In this document: piece after piece, positions 44,837 through 53,745 of the stretch
Numbering within the stretch: position 1 is the stretch's first letter
How the letters are laid out: each line of letters starts with the position of its first letter
Source: Microvirga sp052115485
GTDB taxonomy: Bacteria; Pseudomonadota; Alphaproteobacteria; Rhizobiales; Beijerinckiaceae
Assembly (NCBI RefSeq): GCF_052115485.1
Contig: NZ_JBFRGU010000001.1
Location: 310,001-374,000 of the forward strand
Reading direction: 5' to 3'
Length of the DNA: 64,000 bases
Program-made: the position numbers and the translations under genes
The notes under the pieces: generated by a model
The model's database searches: none
What the model was told of the DNA's origin: nothing
What the model saw: only the letters and a program-made list of their open reading frames with translations

Positions 44837-45343
44837 TTACTGCAATTGATGACCGCGCTTGGACATTTCCGCACGGGCGCGGATCATGATGTATTCCGCG
44901 ACATTCTGCGTCCAGGTTGCCAACTCTGTGACGATATCATCGAGCAGCAGCGGCTGGATTTGAACGTATTTTACACCGGTGGGCGACTTGTAGAAGGCCG
45001 AGACCTCCTTGAGTTCGGCCTCTGTCAGGCGGATGGCAAAGGCCTTCGCTGCCGTCTCGACCATCTTTTGCTTTTGCAGCTCGAGTTCGGGCTTCAGCAT
45101 CTCGACGACGTCATCGAGATCCTTTTTGACCTCGGGACGGGTCACGTTCATCTGCTGCAATTGAGCCAAAAGCGGAGCGGTCATGGCATCGATCGAGCGC
45201 GTCATGCCGGAGCTGATGGCCACATCACGGGCCAGAGCCAGATGGCTAGCCGTCGGCTGCGGCGCTTGCTGAGCCAGAACAGGACTCGCAAGCATGAAGA
45301 GTGCGAAGGAAGTCGCTGCGAAGCGAGAAGCGGAACGGATCAT
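44837..45343 (-). CDS. DUF2059 periplasmic protein
   Basis: 168 residues. Signal peptide (MIRSASRFAATSFALFMLAS, cleavage after VLAQ) and a helical DUF2059 domain with the conserved ending LTEAELKEVSAFYKSPTGVK and the block YVQIQPLLLDDI. Function unknown. The start at 45343 has TTGGAG eight bases upstream. It is 31 bases downstream of rpiA, probably the same transcript. Confidence 0.88.
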   Translation of the reverse strand: MIRSASRFAATSFALFMLASPVLAQQAPQPTASHLALARDVAISSGMTRSIDAMTAPLLAQLQQMNVTRPEVKKDLDDVVEMLKPELELQKQKMVETAAKAFAIRLTEAELKEVSAFYKSPTGVKYVQIQPLLLDDIVTELATWTQNVAEYIMIRARAEMSKRGHQLQ

Positions 45344-45374
45344 TGAATAGGCTCCAATCAATTGAGGCTTATGG

Positions 45375-46070
45375 TCAGAACTGACCGAGTTCGACAAGCC
45401 CCTCCGCCGTCGCAAGGATTGCGCCGGTGGCAAGGCCGATGAATAAACCGGTTTCGACGACACCGGGAATAGCGTTAAGCGAGGAGGCGAGACGCTCAGG
45501 ATTGCCGATACGCTCGACGTGAGCGTCCAGGATGAAATGCCCGCCATCGGTGACGAAGGGCTCTCCGTTTGCGGCCCTTCTGAGGCGCAAGTCGACGTGC
45601 AGCCCCTGGTCCTTCAAGAGACGCGCGATGGCATGTTCGGTCGCCTTCAGCCCAAACGGAACAACCTCAATCGGAAGCGGGAAGCGTCCGAGTTGAGCGA
45701 CGCGCTTCGAACCATCGGCGATCACAATCATACGCGCACTCGCGGCCGCGACAATTTTCTCACGCAGCAATGCGCCGCCACCGCCCTTGATCAGACGAAG
45801 CCCGTCGTCGAGTTCGTCGGCACCGTCAACGGTGAGATCGAGTTCGGGCGTCTCGTCGAGGGTTGTGAGCGGAACCCCTTCCCGCTCGGCTTGCGTCCGC
45901 GTCGCTTCCGACGTCGGCACGCCGACCACCTTCAATCCGTTGCGGACGCGCTCAGCGATGGCAGTCACGAAAAAAGCCGCCGTCGAACCCGTTCCAAGGC
46001 CGAGACGCATGCCGTCGGTCACGAGAGCTGCCGCACGCTCAGCCGCCGCGCGCTTCAATTCATTGCTCAT
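45375..46070 (-). CDS. rpiA: Ribose-5-phosphate isomerase A
   Basis: 231 residues. Interconverts ribose-5-phosphate and ribulose-5-phosphate. Motifs: LGLGTGSTAAFFV (phosphate loop), DLTVDGADELDDG (catalytic Asp), and KGGGGALLREKIVA. ATG at 46070 has AAGGAG six to seven bases upstream; the open frame beyond it is not family-like. Confidence 0.95.
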   Translation of the reverse strand: MSNELKRAAAERAAALVTDGMRLGLGTGSTAAFFVTAIAERVRNGLKVVGVPTSEATRTQAEREGVPLTTLDETPELDLTVDGADELDDGLRLIKGGGGALLREKIVAAASARMIVIADGSKRVAQLGRFPLPIEVVPFGLKATEHAIARLLKDQGLHVDLRLRRAANGEPFVTDGGHFILDAHVERIGNPERLASSLNAIPGVVETGLFIGLATGAILATAEGLVELGQF

Positions 46071-46286
46071 AGATCGCTCCTTGCAACATCGTCCGACCCC
46101 CCTGGAAGGAGCGCGTAGAGAAAGGGTCAGCGAAGCCAACCTTATCCATGCCGCGTCATCCATTGCCGGTCCATATCGTCTTTCTGCGACATCGCAAGCC
46201 GGAGACGATGGCTCATAGGCGAATTTCGCCCCGGTTGAAACTCCATAACAAGTGTTGGCCTACAAAGGAATGTGCTTCTTTCACCC

Positions 46287-46739
46287 TCAGGGCTTCTGCG
46301 GCGAAGCCCCGGCACCGGGCCGCGTGCCTGGTGTCGCGGGACTCGGATAAGCGGAAACCGGGGCAGAGGGGCTAGTCTGCGGCGTGCAAACGACCTTTTC
46401 GTCGAAAACGTAGCACACGCTCATGTCGCCTGTGCGGTAATTAACCCGGAATACACCGCCCTCCCGGTCGTGCCGGGAGGCGACAAGACCATATTCGCCG
46501 GGTATCTGCGCTCCCGCACCCTCGCCTGGGCCGAAGCAAAGCGTCACACCGATGGTCCCTTCCTGAAGGCCGTACTGGCAGGAGCTGACTTCGCCGGTGA
46601 CCCGCTCGATTCTGTAAACGCGGTTCAGATCGGTCTGCGGAGCGGGCACAAAATCATAAGGAGCGGCAAGAGCGGGAGCCGCTAACATTCCGGCAACCAA
46701 TAGTCCTGCACAATGGATCCCTAGACTGGTCCGCCGCAT
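46287..46739 (-). CDS. Secreted protein of unknown function (150 aa)
   Basis: Signal peptide MRRTSLGIHCAGLLVAGMLA with cleavage after ALAAP. The mature part (about 95 residues) has four cysteines in VSSCQYGLQE, VTLCFGPGEG, MSVCYVFDEK and VVCTPQ, and ends with a Pro/Ser/Ala-rich tail. GGGAG six bases before the ATG supports the start. I do not recognise a named family; similar proteins occur in rhizobia. Confidence 0.75.
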   Translation of the reverse strand: MRRTSLGIHCAGLLVAGMLAAPALAAPYDFVPAPQTDLNRVYRIERVTGEVSSCQYGLQEGTIGVTLCFGPGEGAGAQIPGEYGLVASRHDREGGVFRVNYRTGDMSVCYVFDEKVVCTPQTSPSAPVSAYPSPATPGTRPGAGASPQKP

Positions 46740-46828
46740 CCTCGTCTCCCTCGGGCATATCGAATCAGACTGTTAGCATACCATCGCGCCGCTTGATTCC
46801 CCTGCCCTTAAAACGCTAGCCAGGAACC

Positions 46829-47521
46829 ATGGCTTCCTTCCTTCCGCCCATTGCCGTTTTCGATCTCGACGGAACGCTTGCCGATACGGCGGGCGATTTG
46901 ATCGCGACGTTGAACGTGGTCCTGGCCCAGGAGGGCCTTGAGCCACTGCCCCTCGCCAAGGCGCGCGATATGATCGGCGCGGGCGCACGGGCCCTGATCG
47001 AGCGCGGCTTCGCTGCTGCCGGGCGACAGATCTCTCCCGAACGGCTGGAGCAGTTGTTCGGACATTTCATGATTCACTACGGCGAGAACATCCGTGTCCA
47101 GACGGAGCTTTTCCCCGGGGTCAAGAAAGCTCTGCTCGATCTTGAGAAAGCGGGCTTCCTACTTGCCATCTGCACGAACAAGGTCGAGGAACATTCGGTC
47201 AAGCTTGTCGAAGCTCTCGGGATCAGCCGCCGCTTCGCCGCCAATTGCGGACGCGATACTTTCCCCTTTTTCAAACCGGATCCGCGTCATTTGTTGCGGA
47301 CCATCGAGCGCGCGGGCGGTGATACGTGCCGTGCAGTGATGATCGGAGATTCCAAAACCGACATCGTCACGGCCAAGGCTGCGAATATTCCGTCCATAGC
47401 CGTCCCCTTCGGCTATACGGACGTTCCGGTCGTAAAGCTTGGTCCGGACATCGTCATCGATCATTTCGATGAACTGTTCGGCGCGACCATGTCGCTGCTG
47501 AAGAAAAGGGCTGCCGCCTGA
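46829..47521 (+). CDS. gph: Phosphoglycolate phosphatase (HAD-IA)
   Basis: 230 residues. Motif I FDLDGTLADTAGDL, motif II LAICTNKVEEHS, motif III lysine in FFKPDPRH, motif IV MIGDSKTDIVTAKAA, all as in Gph. Removes phosphate from 2-phosphoglycolate arising from DNA repair or photorespiration-like reactions. Divergent from a secreted-protein gene and followed by tRNA-Val. Confidence 0.92.
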   Translation: MASFLPPIAVFDLDGTLADTAGDLIATLNVVLAQEGLEPLPLAKARDMIGAGARALIERGFAAAGRQISPERLEQLFGHFMIHYGENIRVQTELFPGVKKALLDLEKAGFLLAICTNKVEEHSVKLVEALGISRRFAANCGRDTFPFFKPDPRHLLRTIERAGGDTCRAVMIGDSKTDIVTAKAANIPSIAVPFGYTDVPVVKLGPDIVIDHFDELFGATMSLLKKRAAA

Positions 47522-47607
47522 TTCGATTCCACTGCGCCGCGAGCCCGTCGGAACAGCACCGCGCAGCTGCGCACACGAAATTGTGAAGTCGGCAAAACCG
47601 GAAAGAA

Positions 47608-47682
47608 TGGTGGGCGCGACAGGGATTGAACCTGTGACCCTTCGCGTGTGAAGCGAATGCTCTCCCGCTGAGCTACGCGCCC
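47608..47682 (-). tRNA. tRNA-Val(CAC)
   Basis: Minus strand: GGGCGCG acceptor with CGCGCCC, D arm TAGCTCAGCGGGAGAGC, anticodon stem TTCGC/GCGAA with loop TTCACAC (anticodon CAC), T loop GGTTCAATCC, discriminator A and encoded CCA (47608-47610). Confidence 0.96.
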
Positions 47683-47935
47683 GGTCTGGGCCTTCTACGG
47701 TCGAAAAACCCTGTCCGTCAAGCCGATCATTGCACAATCGCCAGATTGATCGTCGACACACAAGCCGATCGTTTGCGGCGACGCTGCCATAAGATCTGAT
47801 TAAGGACGCGCCCAAATCATGGCAGCTATGCCCTAGGAACCCGCGCAAAACCTCTGTTAAGTGCGGATCAGAAACGGGGCAATTGCGTTTAGAAAAAACC
47901 AAACGCGCTCAAACTTGGAACATTTCGAGGCAATC

Positions 47936-48520
47936 ATGGGACGCACTCGCGCTGCCCTCTACGGGCTTGCTTGCGCCGTCGTCGCGTTGGCGACGCCGGC
48001 TGCGGCTTTTACGGAAATCGACCCGCTGACCCGCCAACCTCTTTATGCCAATGAGGAAGCTTTTCAGGCCCAGGCCTCTCCTGTGCCGCGCGAAGTTGTT
48101 TCTTTTGACGGACGCTACGGGCCAGGCACGATTGTCGTGTCCACCACCGACCGTCGCCTCTACTATGTGATCGGCAACGGTCAAGCCGTGAGTTACGGCA
48201 TCGGCGTCGGGCGTCCGGGCTTCACCTGGGGCGGGGCGCACAACATCACCATGAAGCGTGAGTGGCCGGATTGGCGTCCACCGTCACAGATGTTGAGACG
48301 CCGTCCCGACCTGCCGCGTTACATGACTGGCGGCCCGGATAATCCCCTCGGCGCGCGTGCTATGTATATCGGCAGCACGCTGTATCGCATTCACGGCTCG
48401 AACGAGCCGGAGACAATCGGTCAGGCCGTATCTTCCGGCTGTATCCGCATGACGAACGATGACGTGATCGACCTCTACAACCGCGCGAAAGTCGGCGCAC
48501 GGGTCGTCGTTCTTCGCTGA
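47936..48520 (+). CDS. L,D-transpeptidase (YkuD domain)
   Basis: 194 residues. Signal peptide (MGRTRAALYGLACAVVALAT, cleavage after AAAF), then a YkuD domain: TIVVSTTDRRLYYVIGNGQA, and the active-site stretch YRIHGSNEPETIGQAVSSGC followed by IRM with the catalytic Cys. Makes 3-3 peptidoglycan crosslinks or attaches envelope proteins. GAGG six bases before the ATG. Single gene, ends at a terminator. Confidence 0.93.
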   Translation: MGRTRAALYGLACAVVALATPAAAFTEIDPLTRQPLYANEEAFQAQASPVPREVVSFDGRYGPGTIVVSTTDRRLYYVIGNGQAVSYGIGVGRPGFTWGGAHNITMKREWPDWRPPSQMLRRRPDLPRYMTGGPDNPLGARAMYIGSTLYRIHGSNEPETIGQAVSSGCIRMTNDDVIDLYNRAKVGARVVVLR

Positions 48521-48551
48521 GTTTTCAACGCGTCTACCTCCAAACCTCCAA

Positions 48552-48578
48552 GGCCGGCAGCAATGCCGGCCCTTTTTT
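48552..48578 (+). terminator. Terminator after L,D-transpeptidase gene
   Basis: GGCCGGCA, loop GCAA, TGCCGGCC followed by CTTTTTT, about 30 bases past the stop. Confidence 0.9.
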
Positions 48579-48587
48579 ATATCGCCC

Positions 48588-48693
48588 TAGAGTTTGATCG
48601 TTTCAGATTGAAACGATCAAACTCTCGATTCTTTCGATGCCGCATGATGATCCGGGCGAACAACCGGTTTCCACTTGTTCTGATCATGCTCTA
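48588..48693 (-). repeat. Composite palindromic repeat, copy B (ends in DUF971 gene stop)
   Basis: Hairpin half: AGAGTTTGATCGTTTCA, loop GAT, TGAAACGATCAAACTCT, 17 perfect pairs. Core half: TCGATGCCGCATGATGATCC, GGGCGAACAACCGGTTTCC and ACTTGTTCTGATCATGCTCT. It differs from copy A by an extra GAT. On the minus strand it starts TAGAGCATGATCAG, and that TAG ends the DUF971 gene. Confidence 0.88.
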
Positions 48694-49062
48694 GCGTCGA
48701 AGCGGATCGCGGGAGAGCCCCTTGGCGGCAAGGTCGTCGAGATAGGTTTCCCATTTCGCGGTCTGATCCCGGCCAAGTTCGTGGAGATAGCCCCACCCGT
48801 AGATCCCCGTATCGTGCATGTCGTCGAAGGTGAGCTTGACGGCATAGTTGCCCACGGGGTCGATCTTCATGATCTCCACATTCTGCTTGCCGGGAACGGT
48901 CTTTCGCTCGGCAGGACTGTGCCCCTGAACCTCGGCCGATGGCGAGGCTATGCGCAGATACTCGGCGGTAAGATCGAAAGCTTCGCCGTTATCGAAGGCG
49001 ACATGCAGGGTGCGTTTGTCCTTGCTGAGACGGATCTCGGTCGGCCAACGATCGGATGACAT
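48691..49062 (-). CDS. DUF971 protein (GBBH-like N-terminal domain)
   Basis: 123 residues. WPTEIRLSKDKRTLHVAFDN and FDLTAEYLRIASPSAEVQGH match DUF971, the beta domain found before the oxygenase domain of gamma-butyrobetaine hydroxylase; HDTGIYGWGYLHELG is the conserved end. As a stand-alone domain it may serve in iron-sulfur assembly, by analogy to neighbours in other genomes. Stop codon lies in repeat copy B. Confidence 0.88.
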   Translation of the reverse strand: MSSDRWPTEIRLSKDKRTLHVAFDNGEAFDLTAEYLRIASPSAEVQGHSPAERKTVPGKQNVEIMKIDPVGNYAVKLTFDDMHDTGIYGWGYLHELGRDQTAKWETYLDDLAAKGLSRDPLRR

Positions 49063-49111
49063 GGCTGTTACCTCGCCGGGTGCTTGATCTTCCGGCTTTC
49101 CTGGCCGACAT

Positions 49112-49217
49112 CTAGAGCATGATCAGAAGAAGTGGAAACCGGTTGTTCGCCCGGATCATGTGGCAACAAGGAAGCTAGAGCTTGATCGTGTTTCGAAGAG
49201 ATACGATCAAGCTCTAG
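49112..49217 (+). repeat. Composite palindromic repeat, copy C
   Basis: Same element in the opposite orientation: CTAGAGCATGATCAG, AAGTGGAAACCGGTTGTTCG, CCCGGATCATG, then hairpin TAGAGCTTGATCGT / ACGATCAAGCTCTA. It lies 33 bases before the moaA start and does not follow a coding end on its own strand, showing that TAG is part of the repeat itself. Confidence 0.87.
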
Positions 49218-49250
49218 GGCAAGCTCACGGGTGAGCAAACAGGAGAAGCG

Positions 49251-50294
49251 TTGTCGACGATGTGGGATTCATCCACTCAACGGGCGATGGTCGCGAATAG
49301 CACACCGCTGGTCGACCCGTTCGGCCGGGCGATCAGTTATTTGCGTGTCTCCGTCACGGATCGTTGCGATCTTCGCTGCGTCTATTGCATGTCGGAGGAC
49401 ATGGCGTTTCTGCCCAAGCGCGATCTGCTCACGCTTGAGGAGTTGGACCAGCTCTGCTCCGTTTTCGTCCGGCGCGGCGTGCGCAAGCTGCGCATCACGG
49501 GCGGCGAACCGCTCGTGCGACGAAACATCATGAGCCTGTTCCAGGGCCTGTCCCGCCATCTCGCCTCAGGCGCGCTCGACGAATTGACGTTGACCACTAA
49601 CGGCTCGCAGCTCGCCCGCTACGCCGCCGAGCTTGCCGGATGTGGGGTGAAGCGGGTGAATGTGTCGCTTGATACCCGCGATCCCGCCAAATTCCACCAG
49701 ATCACCCGTTGGGGCGATCTCTCAAAGGTGATGGAAGGGCTCGATGCCGCCCAAGAAGCAGGACTGCACGTCAAGCTCAATGCGGTCGCGCTCAAGGGTG
49801 TGAACGAGGATGAGATCGAAAGCCTGATGGAATGGGCCCATGGTCGTGGCATGGATCTTACGCTGATCGAGGTGATGCCCCTCGGCGAGATCGAAACCCA
49901 AAGGGTCGATCAGTTCCTGCCGCTCTCGCAGGTCCGTGCCCGCCTTCTCGACCGCTACACGCTGGATGATCTCTCCGAACGAAGCGGGGGGCCGGCGCGC
50001 TATGTCAGGGTGCGCGAGACCGGCGGAAAGCTCGGCTTCATCACGCCCCTCAGCCACAATTTCTGCGAAAGCTGCAATCGCGTCCGCCTCACCTGCACCG
50101 GCCAGCTCTTCATGTGCCTGGGCCAGGAGGATGTGGCCGATCTCAGAACGCCTTTGCGTGAAGGAAGCCCGGATCGGCTCGACAGAGCCATCGATGACGC
50201 CATTGCGCGTAAGCCGAAAGGGCATGATTTCATCATCGACCGCCGCCATAACCGACCTGCGGTTGCGCGGCATATGAGCATGACCGGAGGGTGA
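49251..50294 (+). CDS. moaA: GTP 3',8-cyclase (molybdenum cofactor synthesis)
   Basis: 347 residues. Radical-SAM enzyme that with MoaC turns GTP into cyclic pyranopterin monophosphate. N-terminal cluster CDLRCVYC, GGEPLVRRN, C-terminal cluster FCESCNRVRLTCTGQLFMCL and the terminal GG dipeptide (MTGG) needed for activity. TTG at 49251 has AGGAG five bases before it and is preferred; the ATG at 49260 is the alternative. Molybdenum cofactor is needed by the xanthine dehydrogenase at the window's end. Confidence 0.94.
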   Translation: MSTMWDSSTQRAMVANSTPLVDPFGRAISYLRVSVTDRCDLRCVYCMSEDMAFLPKRDLLTLEELDQLCSVFVRRGVRKLRITGGEPLVRRNIMSLFQGLSRHLASGALDELTLTTNGSQLARYAAELAGCGVKRVNVSLDTRDPAKFHQITRWGDLSKVMEGLDAAQEAGLHVKLNAVALKGVNEDEIESLMEWAHGRGMDLTLIEVMPLGEIETQRVDQFLPLSQVRARLLDRYTLDDLSERSGGPARYVRVRETGGKLGFITPLSHNFCESCNRVRLTCTGQLFMCLGQEDVADLRTPLREGSPDRLDRAIDDAIARKPKGHDFIIDRRHNRPAVARHMSMTGG

Positions 50295-50409
50295 TGCTTT
50301 TCAAGAGACCGGCCGTCCAGTAATGAATTTCAACAGCGGTCAAGATCGGACTTCCAGCCATGGCGCCGCTGAAACGGTGGGCGTTGCTGTTGTGAATACG
50401 TGGAGATCC

Positions 50410-51180
50410 ATGCAAGCTTTGCAGCTTGTTGCGAGCCTTTTCATCTGGCTCGGCCTGATCGCCTCTGCCCCGGCGCAGGACAAGGCGGCCATTCGCATTG
50501 CCGTTGAGGGCGCCTATCCGCCCTTCAACTATCTTGATCAGAATAACGAATTACAGGGCTTCGAAGTCGATCTGGCAAAGGCCTTGTGCGAAGTCATGCA
50601 GGCCAAATGCACCCTGGTGACCCATGAATGGGAAGGCATCTTTCGAGGCCTTCTCAATCGCGAATACGATGCGATCATGTCATCCGTGGAAATTACGGAC
50701 CGACGCGAGAAGCGATTTGCGTTCTCCCTGCCCTATTACAGGATCCCCATGGCCTTCATTGGTGGGAAGGCTCTCGACGTGAAAGGGGTCACACCGCAGG
50801 CTCTCGCCGGAAGGTCTATCGGCGTCACCGATAGGAGCGAGGCCTCCGCCTATCTCGAACAGCAATACAAGTCGTCTTTGATCAAACCCTATGTGAAACT
50901 CGAGGAGGCCAACCTGGACCTCCTGACGGAGAGGCTCGATCTCGTCTTCGGCGACAAGATCGGCCTGTCTAAGTTTCTTGAAACACGCGAGGGCGCTTGC
51001 TGCCGCTTCATTGCGGATGTGCCGCAAAATCCGCCCTACCCCTACGATACCTACGCCATCGGGCTGCGCAAGGACGATGGCCAGCTCAAGGAACAGTTCG
51101 ACAGCGCGATCCGGCACGTGATCGCGGACGGGACTTACGATCGCATTCGCGAGAAGTATTTTTCCTTCGACATTAAGTAG
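50410..51180 (+). CDS. Periplasmic amino-acid-binding protein (ABC, family 3)
   Basis: 256 residues. Signal peptide MQALQLVASLFIWLGLIASA, then a family 3 solute-binding fold: IAVEGAYPPFNYLDQNNELQ, GFEVDLAKALCEVMQAKC, and DAIMSSVEITDRREKRFAFS with the arginine that fixes the carboxylate. Closest in pattern to lysine/arginine/ornithine-binding proteins. TGGAG is four to five bases before the ATG at 50410. No permease or ATPase gene is adjacent, so it works with a distant transporter. Confidence 0.87.
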   Translation: MQALQLVASLFIWLGLIASAPAQDKAAIRIAVEGAYPPFNYLDQNNELQGFEVDLAKALCEVMQAKCTLVTHEWEGIFRGLLNREYDAIMSSVEITDRREKRFAFSLPYYRIPMAFIGGKALDVKGVTPQALAGRSIGVTDRSEASAYLEQQYKSSLIKPYVKLEEANLDLLTERLDLVFGDKIGLSKFLETREGACCRFIADVPQNPPYPYDTYAIGLRKDDGQLKEQFDSAIRHVIADGTYDRIREKYFSFDIK

Positions 51181-51254
51181 GCGCAGCATCGCGACGTTTG
51201 ACGCTCAAGCTCCATCTCCATAAAACGACGTTCACAGCAATGCGGAGATGAACG

Positions 51255-52121
51255 ATGGCGAAGGTCGCTTTCCTGGGTTTGGGCGTCATGGGCTACCCCA
51301 TGGCCAGGCATCTGCGCAGCAAAGGGCATGACCTGACCGTTTACAACCGCACCTTCGTGAAGGCGGAGAAGTGGTTGTCGGAGAACGGCGGCAAGGCCGC
51401 GAAGACGCCGAAGGAAGCGGCAGAAGGTCAGGATTTCGTTTTCGCCTGTGTCGGCAATGACGACGATCTTCGTCAGGTCACGATCGGCGAGAACGGCGCA
51501 TTTCACGGCCTGCGTTCCGGTACGATCTTCATCGACAACACCACCGCCTCGGCGGAAGTCGCCAAGGAACTTTCCGAGGTGGCGAAAGCCAGCGGAGCGT
51601 TCTTCATCGACGCGCCAGTCTCCGGCGGCCAGGCGGGAGCCGAAAACGGCGTGCTGACGGTGATGTGCGGCGGCGATGAGAAGGCCTATGCCGAGGCGGA
51701 GCCGGTAATCATGAGCTTTGCCCGCGCCTGTCGCCTGATGGGACCTTCAGGGTCCGGGCAGCTCACCAAGATGATCAATCAGATCTGTATCGCCGGGCTC
51801 GTTCAGGGCCTCGCAGAAGGCATCCATTTCGGCAAGAAAGCCGGTCTCGACATCGAAGCGGTCATCGATGTGATTTCGAAAGGCGCAGCCGGTTCGTGGC
51901 AGATGGAAAATCGCGGCAAGACCATGAACCAGGGCAAGTTCGATTTCGGCTTTGCCGTGGACTGGATGCGTAAGGATCTGGCGATCTGCCTCGCCGAGGC
52001 GCGCAAGAACGGTGCGAGCCTGCCGGCGACTGCGCTTATCGACCAGTTCTATGCCGATGTGCAGGCCATGGGCGGCCGCCGCTGGGACACGTCGAGCCTG
52101 ATTGCGCGGCTTGAGAAGTGA
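51255..52121 (+). CDS. 3-hydroxyisobutyrate-dehydrogenase-family oxidoreductase
   Basis: 288 residues. NAD(P)-binding GLGVMGYPMARHL, substrate loop DAPVSGGQAGAENGVLTVMC and the catalytic lysine in GSGQLTKMINQICIAG. Related to GarR/GlxR/MmsB beta-hydroxyacid dehydrogenases; the QAGAENG form is also seen in gamma-hydroxybutyrate/succinic semialdehyde reductases. Substrate undecided. Confidence 0.9.
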   Translation: MAKVAFLGLGVMGYPMARHLRSKGHDLTVYNRTFVKAEKWLSENGGKAAKTPKEAAEGQDFVFACVGNDDDLRQVTIGENGAFHGLRSGTIFIDNTTASAEVAKELSEVAKASGAFFIDAPVSGGQAGAENGVLTVMCGGDEKAYAEAEPVIMSFARACRLMGPSGSGQLTKMINQICIAGLVQGLAEGIHFGKKAGLDIEAVIDVISKGAAGSWQMENRGKTMNQGKFDFGFAVDWMRKDLAICLAEARKNGASLPATALIDQFYADVQAMGGRRWDTSSLIARLEK

Positions 52122-52130
52122 CGCGCGTCC

Positions 52131-52337
52131 TCAGCGACGCGTGATCGTCAGATACAGGATGAAGCCGCCGATCCCGACGGCTAAGAGAATCAACGCGATG
52201 TCGCGCGCCTGCCCGGTCAGCGCAGCATCACGATACATCTGCGATAGACGCTCGCTCTGCTGTGGGTCGGAGGACATGTAGAGCCCGATCACGACCAGCA
52301 GCGTCACGAGACCGATGATGAGATAGTTCATGCGCAT
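52131..52337 (-). CDS. Small two-helix membrane protein (68 aa)
   Basis: Helices MNYLIIGLVTLLVVIGLYMS and DIALILLAVGIGGFILYLTI flank a polar segment (DPQQSERLSQMYRDAALTGQ). Start either the first or third codon (MRMN). I know similar unnamed proteins in the order. Convergent with the oxidoreductase gene. Confidence 0.72.
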   Translation of the reverse strand: MRMNYLIIGLVTLLVVIGLYMSSDPQQSERLSQMYRDAALTGQARDIALILLAVGIGGFILYLTITRR

Positions 52338-52357
52338 GATGCCGTCCCCGTTCTATA

Positions 52358-52373
52358 GCCTGATCATGCTCTA
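52358..52373 (-). repeat. Stub of the composite repeat at the enoyl-CoA hydratase stop
   Basis: CTGATCATGCTCTA (52360-52373) equals the first 14 bases of the repeat read on the minus strand (TAGAGCATGATCAG), with the rest missing. Its TAG (52371-52373) is the stop codon of the hydratase gene. Confidence 0.7.
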
Positions 52374-53162
52374 ACGCCCCTCGAAACGCGGATCGCGCTT
52401 CTGGCGGAAGGCCGTCACGCCCTCGATGAAGTCGTGACTAAAGCCTGCCGCTCTCTGGAGGCGCGCTTCAAGTTCCAACTGCGCCGTGAGATCGTTCGAC
52501 AGACTTTCCTGTATCGCCTGCTTGGTCAGACGGAAGGCAAGTCCCGGCCCCTTGGCGAGCGATGCTGCAAAATTCGCGACCTCGTCAGTGAAGGTAGCGT
52601 CATCGAAAACTTTGTAGACGAGGCCCATGCGAAACGCTTCCTCGGCCTGAACGGGCTCGGCGCTCAGCATGAGAGCGAGCGCTCTCTTCGGCCCCACGAG
52701 GCGCGGCAGGATCCATGTACCGCCGGCATCAGGCACGAGCGCGATCTTCGCGAAAGCTTCCTGCAGATAGGCGGAGCGCGCGGCAACGACGATGTCGCAA
52801 GCGAGCGCGATATTCATGGAAGCGCCGACGGCCGGACCGTTCAAAGCGGCAACGGTGACTTTGGGAAAGCCAGACAGAGTACGGATCAGAGGGTTGTAGT
52901 CCCGTTCCAAAGGCGGCCCGAGATCAATCCGCCCGGCTGCGTCACGTGGCAGGTCTTCCGTCAGATCCTGGCCGGATGAGAACGCCCTTCCCTCGCCTGT
53001 GAGAACAGCCACACGCACCGCATCGTCACGCTCGCATAGCCCGAGCACGTCACGCAGTTCCGCATGCATCGTCGCGTTGAGGGCGTTCAGTTTGTCGGGG
53101 CGGGCAAGCGAAATAGTAGCAACCGCCCCGACGACGGTATAGCGCAGCGTGGTCAGGCTCAT
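52371..53162 (-). CDS. Enoyl-CoA hydratase/isomerase family protein
   Basis: 263 residues. Crotonase fold: SLARPDKLNALNATMHAELR, RAFSSGQDLTEDLPRDAAGR (oxyanion loop AFSSGQDL), and KIALVPDAGGTWILPRLVG. The lacking second acidic residue and SSGQDL/PDAGGTW pattern fit PaaG-type 2-(1,2-epoxy-1,2-dihydrophenyl)acetyl-CoA isomerase, but no other paa gene is near, so I leave the specific name open. Confidence 0.88.
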   Translation of the reverse strand: MSLTTLRYTVVGAVATISLARPDKLNALNATMHAELRDVLGLCERDDAVRVAVLTGEGRAFSSGQDLTEDLPRDAAGRIDLGPPLERDYNPLIRTLSGFPKVTVAALNGPAVGASMNIALACDIVVAARSAYLQEAFAKIALVPDAGGTWILPRLVGPKRALALMLSAEPVQAEEAFRMGLVYKVFDDATFTDEVANFAASLAKGPGLAFRLTKQAIQESLSNDLTAQLELEARLQRAAGFSHDFIEGVTAFRQKRDPRFEGR

Positions 53163-53223
53163 GCTTTGAACTCCTCATCGGAGCAGAACATAGCGCGGTC
53201 CCAAGCTTAGGCGAAACAGCCCC

Positions 53224-53745
53224 CTATCGCTCGTTCTGGCGCCGCCAGTCCTGCGGGCGCTCGAATTCGCCTGCCCATAAGCCGGCGCCGTTCAGACGCG
53301 CCCGTGTTTCCTGAAAGCGGTAGTCGCCATAGGACACGGCAAACCCGTCGCCGACGAGACGAGCGCCGATATCATCTCCGTCGACCGTGCAGGCGGCCAG
53401 CACCCGCTGATAGCGGTCCCGACCAGCGGAGTGGCACTGAACGATGCGATCCGAAATCAAGGCGGCGAGGGCCGTACGTGCATCCTCGCCGCAGCGATAG
53501 ATCTTTCCTTGCCGCCGGCAGAGCTGATGCAGTTCCGGCGCATCGATCCCTTTGAGCCGGATCGCCTTGCCCTGCATGTGAAGCGTGTCACCATCGACGA
53601 CGTAGGCGCTGCCCTCGATCTCTCGTTCACTCGGCTCGAAAACCGCATGAGCGAGCGCCGCCAGACCTAGCGCCAGGAGGAGTCCAAACACGGCGCGAAG
53701 ATTGCCGCCGCGAGGTGCCCCCTCGCGATAGGCGCTGCGCCTCAT
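53224..53745 (-). CDS. Thermonuclease-family protein (SNase domain)
   Basis: 173 residues. One N-terminal membrane or signal helix (LRAVFGLLLALGLAALAHAV) then an SNase OB fold: VVDGDTLHMQGKAIRLKGID followed by APE, and RDRYQRVLAACTVDG, carrying the Arg-Glu-Arg catalytic set. Likely a periplasmic nuclease. Its ATG overlaps the cobT stop (ATGA), so the two are coupled, with cobT upstream. Confidence 0.87.
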   Translation of the reverse strand: MRRSAYREGAPRGGNLRAVFGLLLALGLAALAHAVFEPSEREIEGSAYVVDGDTLHMQGKAIRLKGIDAPELHQLCRRQGKIYRCGEDARTALAALISDRIVQCHSAGRDRYQRVLAACTVDGDDIGARLVGDGFAVSYGDYRFQETRARLNGAGLWAGEFERPQDWRRQNER

